35,886 nucleotides of DNA from Bacteroidota bacterium. Lineage in GTDB: Bacteria > Bacteroidota > Bacteroidia > JABEUT01. Position 1 is the first letter of the stretch. Each line of letters opens with the position of its first letter. The translations under genes and the position numbers were made by a program. Below, one piece after another: positions 31,589 through 35,886 of this stretch. The DNA is taken from positions 329 through 36,214 of the forward strand of contig JABDCH010000019.1 of NCBI GenBank assembly GCA_013288205.1, in the 5' to 3' direction. The notes beneath the pieces are model-generated. The model ran no database searches and was not told the DNA's origin. It saw only the letters and a program-made list of their open reading frames with translations.

Positions 31589-31664
31589 GAGGCAGGCGGA
31601 ATCAGCATATTTTAATAATTTTAGCATTTCTACGTTAGCATTCTAACTATTTCCATTGTTCATC

Positions 31665-33431
31665 TTGAAACATACAAGTCTGTTTGGCATCTTATTCTTA
31701 TCACATATAGCAACCGCGCAGGTATCTAAAAAACTATTACCTCCTGCTAAAAAATTACTATTACAAGTAGTAAATGTGGATTCGGCCAGCAATAAAGATT
31801 TCAAAATGCCAGATTATGGTAAAGAATATACAAACCCGGCGGAACGATTACAAGCATTACAAATACTGATTGGAAACATCCATGATGCCTCATACCTCAC
31901 TGCAACCATTGACAGTACCATCCACGACAGCACTAAGCTTACGGCTTTTCTTTCCCCCGGCAAACCCTATAAATGGGCTCATCTGCATACGGGAAATGTT
32001 GCTGAAGTAGCTATTAATTTATCGGGCTACCGCAATAAATTATTTCAAAATAAACCCCTCTATTTTAAAGCAGCAGCAGGGTTGATGAATGCCATTCTAG
32101 CTTATTATGAAAATCACGGATATCCTTTTGCAAGGATAAATTTAGACAGCCTACAAATAAATGGAAATACAATTTCGGCATCGCTGAATGTGGACAAGCA
32201 GAATGTAGAAACTATTGATAGCGTTGTTGTGAAGGGAACGCTCAAAATTTCGTCAAAATACCTCTATGGATACTTAGGAATTAAACCAGGCGACCTGTAT
32301 GATGAATCGAAAGTAGCGGCTATTGAAGTACGCATAAAGGCATTGCCTTTCCTGGTGGAAACAAAGCCCCTGCAAGTATTATTTATAAAAGATAAAGCCA
32401 GCATATTGCTCTATCTTTCCCGCAGGAATGCTGACCAGTTTAACGGCATTATCGGCATACTACCCAATAATACAGGAAAAGTAACTATAACTGGCGATGT
32501 TACATTACAACTGCAAAATGCCTTCCATCACGACGATGAAATTGGTTTTCATTGGCAGCATTTACAACCACTAACTGAAAACCTGACTATCAACTTCAGC
32601 TATCCTTATTTGTTTCAAACACCCATCGGAATTGATGAAAATTTTAAACTCTTTAAGCAAGATACTACCTATCTTCAATTAGATAATAAATTAGGATTCA
32701 AGTATCTTTTTATAGGAGGCAATTATTTAGAGGTGTATTACGAAAGTATTGTCACTAGCCTCTTATCTACTGTTGCCCTGCAAAATCTTGCCAGCCCTCC
32801 CCCACCCTACACCGATGGTACAACCGATTTATATGGAATAGAATATAAAGTACGTAAATTAGACTATATCTATAATCCGCGAAAGGGATATGATTTAACC
32901 GGTTCAGTAGCTGTAGGAGAGAACACTATTCGTGAAAACTCTGCTGTTAGTCCTGATGTTTATGCAGGCCTGCAACTCAATTCAGTTGAATACCGTGGCA
33001 CCCTTCAGGCCGATTATTATATCCCGGTCGCCACCCGAGCCGCTATTAAATGGGAAGTAAATGGAGGTTATATACAAGACCCCTCTCTTTTACTGAATGA
33101 CCTTTACCGTATTGGAGGACTGGAAATATTACGAGGATTCAATGAACAATCGATCTACGTTTCGCAATATGCTGTAGGAACTATAGAATTCCATTACCTG
33201 CTGGAACAAAACTCATTCTTTTTCCTATTCTACGACCAGGGATGGTGCCGGGAAACGCTTGCATCTTCCATTCAGTATTTTAATGATACACCATCCGGAT
33301 TTGGCGCCGGAATGGATTTTCAAACTAAAGCAGGCATTTTTTCCCTTTCTTATGCTATAGGTAATAGCATAGGGAATCCTTTTAATTTTGGAACAGGAAA
33401 AATAAATTTTGGAATAGTAGATTATTTTTAA
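31665..33431 (+). CDS. Omp85/BamA-TamA family outer membrane protein, TTG start
   Basis: The product has 588 residues from TTG 31665, giving the signal peptide MKHTSLFGILFLSHIATAQ; no ATG is available upstream in the frame, and TTG 31656 adds only three residues. After a helical/POTRA-like region (about 100-240; GYRNKLFQNKPLYFKAAAG, YYENHGYPFARINLDSLQ, YGYLGIKPGDLYDESKVAAIE) comes a beta-barrel ending FSLSYAIGNSIG and INFGIVDYF with a terminal aromatic. RIGGLEILRGFNEQSIYVSQ is the conserved (V)RG(F/Y) motif of the Omp85 barrel. The family inserts or exports outer-membrane proteins or surface material. It is shorter than BamA and probably a TamA-like paralogue. Confidence 0.85.
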   Translation: MKHTSLFGILFLSHIATAQVSKKLLPPAKKLLLQVVNVDSASNKDFKMPDYGKEYTNPAERLQALQILIGNIHDASYLTATIDSTIHDSTKLTAFLSPGKPYKWAHLHTGNVAEVAINLSGYRNKLFQNKPLYFKAAAGLMNAILAYYENHGYPFARINLDSLQINGNTISASLNVDKQNVETIDSVVVKGTLKISSKYLYGYLGIKPGDLYDESKVAAIEVRIKALPFLVETKPLQVLFIKDKASILLYLSRRNADQFNGIIGILPNNTGKVTITGDVTLQLQNAFHHDDEIGFHWQHLQPLTENLTINFSYPYLFQTPIGIDENFKLFKQDTTYLQLDNKLGFKYLFIGGNYLEVYYESIVTSLLSTVALQNLASPPPPYTDGTTDLYGIEYKVRKLDYIYNPRKGYDLTGSVAVGENTIRENSAVSPDVYAGLQLNSVEYRGTLQADYYIPVATRAAIKWEVNGGYIQDPSLLLNDLYRIGGLEILRGFNEQSIYVSQYAVGTIEFHYLLEQNSFFFLFYDQGWCRETLASSIQYFNDTPSGFGAGMDFQTKAGIFSLSYAIGNSIGNPFNFGTGKINFGIVDYF

Positions 33432-33458
33432 AAAATAACCTTGCTCAATATGGGCAGA

Positions 33459-33665
33459 TTAATGGGAGGAATGATGCTCTCCGCTATGGTCAATATCATC
33501 CTTAATAAGGAAATAAAAACCTGCTAAAAAGCCTACACCTGTAAAGAATACGCCAAAAACACTTAATCCATGAGCATCCGCATCCACGTCAAGGACGGCA
33601 TAACGGAAAGGAAGTAAAAAAGTAACTGCAAAAATGGCGATGGCAATAAGTTGGCTCTTTTTCAT
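33459..33665 (-). CDS. Small two-TM membrane protein with His-rich tail
   Basis: The product has 68 residues. Helices lie at about residues 5-23 and 35-54, and the tail DDIDHSGEHHSSH is His-rich and could bind metal. No family is recognised. Its -7 element (33689-33696) is 23 bases before the ATG. It converges with the Omp85 gene (27 bases). Confidence 0.65.
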   Translation of the reverse strand: MKKSQLIAIAIFAVTFLLPFRYAVLDVDADAHGLSVFGVFFTGVGFLAGFYFLIKDDIDHSGEHHSSH

Positions 33666-33688
33666 GTGATTAAGTTTTCTTTCGGGGG

Positions 33689-33696
33689 CAAAAGTA
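33689..33696 (-). promoter_or_regulatory. Promoter -7 element for small membrane gene 33459
   Basis: On the minus strand TACTTTTG, a TAnnTTTG match upstream of ATG 33665. Confidence 0.55.
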
Positions 33697-33732
33697 ATAA
33701 AAATTTAATCTGTACTCTGTTGGAAATACAGC

Positions 33733-34836
33733 CTACCCGAAATATTTCTCATCAAGCTCGTCCTCAACACCTTCTGGCACTATCTTATCCGAATAAATAA
33801 GCTTTAATATCAGTTCTTTATATATATCACCTTCATCCATGGAAACATTTCCCAACCCTTTTGACTTGAGATCGTATTCCTTAAGAATATGCATAATTTT
33901 TTGAAGTGATGTTATGGGATAAAGCCTGGCTGCACTTATATAGTCCTTCACAAAAAATGGAGATACCCCCAACCCCGCAGCTACACTATTGGGTGATTTA
34001 TCTTTAAGCGTATGGTAAATAAGCAGCTTGCTGAAATAGCTGTATAGTGCGCCCATACTCACCACGAAGGGGTTGTCTTTGGTATTCGAGGCGAAATAGT
34101 CAATAATGCGAATCGTTTTTTCCGTATCTCTGCTGCCTAATGCATTCTGCAACTCAAATACATTGTAATCTTTACTGATGCCAATGTTTTGTTCAATGTC
34201 GTTTATGGTAATTTCAGCCGGAGCCTTGACATTAAGCATCATTTTATTCAGCTCATTCGATATTTTGCTCAGGTCGTTCCCTAAATATTCTGCCAGTAGC
34301 GCGAGCGCTTTATGCCCTATAGTTAACCCCTTATCTTTTAAATAATTTTCTATCCATGCCGGAACCTGGTTATCATAAAGCTTTTTCGATTCAAAAAAGA
34401 CCGCGCTTTTATCTAACTTTTTAGCAAGCGCCGTTCGTTTATCAAGCGTTTTATATTTATAGCAAAATACCAGTACAGTTGTTTTCTGAGGCTTATCCAG
34501 GTAAGTGCTTAATAAATTCTCCTTTTCATCGTCCTTATCTTTTTTACCTTCTCTTGTGCGGGGCATCAAATCTTTCAAATCCTGGGCTTCCTTCACAATA
34601 ATAACCTGGTGATTGGCCATCATAGGAAAGCGATAGGCTGCATCTAATACTGTGGCCAGGTTATTTTCGCGTCCATAAAAAACAAACTGGTTAAACTCCC
34701 TTTCGGTTTCATCAAGCACTCCTTTCTCTATTGCATTGCTGAGCATATCTATATAAAAAGCTTCTTCACCACAAAAAAAGTAGACCGGGTGGAAAAGCTT
34801 TTTCTCAATATCAGCTATGATGTCTTTATAGTTCAT
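33733..34836 (-). CDS. holA: DNA polymerase III subunit delta
   Basis: The product has 367 residues. Delta is the clamp-loader subunit that opens the beta clamp during replication. The N-terminal domain has IEKKLFHPVYFFCGEEAFYIDML with Phe/Tyr of the family, then MANHQVIIVKEAQDLKDL, TTVLVFCYKYKTLDKRTALAKKL, and the C-terminal collar (NVFELQNALGSRDTEKTIRIIDYF; KGLGNVSMDEGDIYKELILKLIY). The gene diverges from the HsdR-N-like gene, a common arrangement in Bacteroidota. Confidence 0.95.
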   Translation of the reverse strand: MNYKDIIADIEKKLFHPVYFFCGEEAFYIDMLSNAIEKGVLDETEREFNQFVFYGRENNLATVLDAAYRFPMMANHQVIIVKEAQDLKDLMPRTREGKKDKDDEKENLLSTYLDKPQKTTVLVFCYKYKTLDKRTALAKKLDKSAVFFESKKLYDNQVPAWIENYLKDKGLTIGHKALALLAEYLGNDLSKISNELNKMMLNVKAPAEITINDIEQNIGISKDYNVFELQNALGSRDTEKTIRIIDYFASNTKDNPFVVSMGALYSYFSKLLIYHTLKDKSPNSVAAGLGVSPFFVKDYISAARLYPITSLQKIMHILKEYDLKSKGLGNVSMDEGDIYKELILKLIYSDKIVPEGVEDELDEKYFG

Positions 34837-34852
34837 TGGATAAATTCGCCCC

Positions 34853-34860
34853 CAAATTTA
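34853..34860 (-). promoter_or_regulatory. Promoter -7 element for holA
   Basis: TAAATTTG on the minus strand, 16 bases before the ATG. The divergent element for the next gene begins 17 bases away. Confidence 0.6.
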
Positions 34861-34877
34861 GTTTTCTATGTAATAAC

Positions 34878-34885
34878 TACATTTG
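34878..34885 (+). promoter_or_regulatory. Promoter -7 element for HsdR-N-like gene
   Basis: TACATTTG fits TAnnTTTG. An upstream in-frame TTG at 34883 lies inside it, so ATG 34901 is the start. Confidence 0.6.
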
Positions 34886-34900
34886 TATTTATTAACAATC

Positions 34901-35374
34901 ATGTCCACCCCATCTTTATCGGACCTCCCTATTCTTAATTTCCCCCACTACGAATTCCGTATTATGGAAGAAAAAGGGCAGTTGAAAATTTTTGACCTTG
35001 TCCGGAAGAAATACGTGGCTTTAACCCCTGAGGAATGGGTGCGGCAGCATCTTATTCATTACCTGCATAAAGATAAAGATTACCCGCTGGGGCTGATGAT
35101 GGTGGAAAAGGAATTCAAATTACATACACTAACTAAGCGTGCCGATATTGTGGTTTGCAGCCGCGACGGCAATCCGCTTTTAATGGTGGAATGCAAAAGC
35201 GCTAATGTGGAAATAACCCAGGATGTTTTGGACCAAATTATGCGGTATAACTTAATAATGAATGTTGCGACTGTGATACTGAGTAATGGCTTAAAGCATT
35301 TCTGCTTTCAATTAGATACTCCTAATCAGACCTATATAGCATTGGCTGAAATACCCCGGTGGGAAAAGCAATAA
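34901..35374 (+). CDS. Small PD-(D/E)XK nuclease-like protein (HsdR N-terminal domain type)
   Basis: The product has 157 residues from ATG 34901. It is annotated in relatives as a type I restriction enzyme HsdR N-terminal domain protein. YVALTPEEWVRQHLIHYL precedes the nuclease core: LTKRADIVV gives the catalytic Asp and LLMVECKSANVEITQDVLDQ the E-x-K, followed by RYNLIMNVATVILSNG. It is much too short for HsdR and no hsdM or hsdS genes are near, so it is a stand-alone nuclease-fold protein, conserved next to holA in Bacteroidota and of unknown role. Confidence 0.88.
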   Translation: MSTPSLSDLPILNFPHYEFRIMEEKGQLKIFDLVRKKYVALTPEEWVRQHLIHYLHKDKDYPLGLMMVEKEFKLHTLTKRADIVVCSRDGNPLLMVECKSANVEITQDVLDQIMRYNLIMNVATVILSNGLKHFCFQLDTPNQTYIALAEIPRWEKQ

Positions 35375-35467
35375 TTATGTGTTGGATACCACTCTGATAA
35401 CATTCTTTTTTGTATTAATTAATCGTTAAATAACCGCAAACACTATCACATCTATTTGATAGGGCTT

Positions 35468-35475
35468 TAAGTTTG
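35468..35475 (+). promoter_or_regulatory. Promoter -7 element for the final gene
   Basis: TAAGTTTG matches TAnnTTTG, 20 bases before ATG 35496. Confidence 0.5.
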
Positions 35476-35495
35476 CTTCCGCAAAACTAAAAACC

Positions 35496-35886
35496 ATGGT
35501 TAAAAAATATTTTCTGCCGCTTGCATTGTTCTTCGCAGGCATCTTTTCGGCTAATGCGCAATATGCCGATATCCACGACTTCAACGGAACAGCAGGTTCA
35601 ATCCCTCAAGGCTCATTAATTCTTGTGGGTAATAAACTTTACGGCATGACCTACCAGGGAGGAGCCAATAATGATGGATGTGTATTTTCTGTTGATACTA
35701 ACGGAAGTGATTATAAAGATATTCTTGATTTCGCTGGCTCGAATGGAAAGTATCCTTATTTCGGAAAGTTAGTCTGTTCCGGTGAAGTGTTGTATGGCAT
35801 GACCGGCTCGGGCGGATCAAATAACGATGGCTGCATCTTTTCTGTTGATACCAACGGAAGTCATTATAAAGATTTGCACGACTTTA
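35496..35886 (+). CDS. Secreted protein with GloVer-type tandem repeats (5' part)
   Basis: The first 130 codons of a gene that runs off the window. Signal peptide MVKKYFLPLALFFAGIFSAN is followed by at least two repeats of about 57 residues: LYGMTYQGGANNDGCVFSVD / TNGSDYKDILDF, then LYGMTGSGGSNNDGCIFSVD / TNGSHYKDLHDF. The YGMT-x-x-G(G)-x-x-x-x-DGC-x-F-S-V-D pattern is the choice-of-anchor GloVer (Gloeo/Verruco) repeat, probably beta-propeller- or tandem-sheet-like, found in large surface proteins. Because the window ends here, a T9SS sorting domain further on can only be guessed. Confidence 0.85.
   Translation, partial: MVKKYFLPLALFFAGIFSANAQYADIHDFNGTAGSIPQGSLILVGNKLYGMTYQGGANNDGCVFSVDTNGSDYKDILDFAGSNGKYPYFGKLVCSGEVLYGMTGSGGSNNDGCIFSVDTNGSHYKDLHDF

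Noticed and set aside
34883-34900. Earlier TTG start for the HsdR-N-like gene
   Set aside because: It falls inside the -7 promoter element; ATG 34901 fits better.
34901-35374. Type I restriction system
   Set aside because: The protein has only the HsdR N-terminal fold; no helicase domain, hsdM or hsdS genes.
1-35886. tRNA, rRNA or CRISPR features
   Set aside because: I saw no cloverleaf, rRNA core sequence or regularly spaced direct repeat on either strand by eye.

Overview
The window looks like the chromosome of a Bacteroidota bacterium, probably in the Chitinophagales/Sphingobacteriales range. The evidence is low-to-moderate GC, a C-terminal type IX secretion (T9SS) sorting domain, a BtuB-like TonB receptor, and a divergent holA / HsdR-N-like pair. 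Ribosome binding sites are nearly absent, and promoters carry the Bacteroidota -7 element TAnnTTTG, seen upstream of about fifteen genes here. The taxonomic call is inference from gene content and sequence style. No rRNA, tRNA or CRISPR array was recognised.

Region 1 (1-2141) holds the 3' end of a 2-hydroxymuconate-semialdehyde-type aldehyde dehydrogenase, a small membrane protein, a membrane-anchored SRPBCC protein and a PH-domain membrane protein split by one in-frame TGA. Region 2 (2262-9697) is the most distinctive part. A promoter overlapped by two near-palindromic operators leads into about fourteen tightly spaced same-strand genes: a RibD-like reductase, an ArsR repressor, two alpha/beta hydrolases, a GyrI-like ligand-binding protein, two VOC proteins, five SRPBCC domains in four genes (one a tandem fusion), a DoxX-like membrane protein and two small proteins. 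A fragment of a further SRPBCC gene lies between the second VOC gene and doxX. The layout suggests an ArsR-controlled small-molecule response locus that grew by duplication of hydrolase, SRPBCC and VOC modules.

Region 3 (9715-19910) is mostly housekeeping: an LpxD-like acyltransferase, a STAS/SEC14-like protein, a DUF420 membrane protein with a small CxxC protein, trpS and full-length metH, followed by three secreted proteins. A four-helix-bundle gene bracketed by 19-nt inverted repeats sits between the apparent trpS promoter and trpS. Other repeats lie between trpS and metH and after metH.

Region 4 (19914-30000) has an O-antigen ligase family protein with no ATG start, purD, a cytoplasmic BtuF-like protein fused to a cysteine-rich CWC domain, an ABC-F ATPase, and a BtuB-like receptor behind a clear cobalamin riboswitch. 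With B12-dependent MetH upstream, vitamin B12 is a recurring theme. A tiny cysteine-rich secreted peptide is transcribed divergently from the riboswitch. Region 5 (29140-35886) carries a CmcI-like methyltransferase, a polysaccharide flippase, an Omp85-type outer membrane protein, holA, the HsdR-N-like protein and the start of a secreted protein with GloVer-type repeats that runs off the window.
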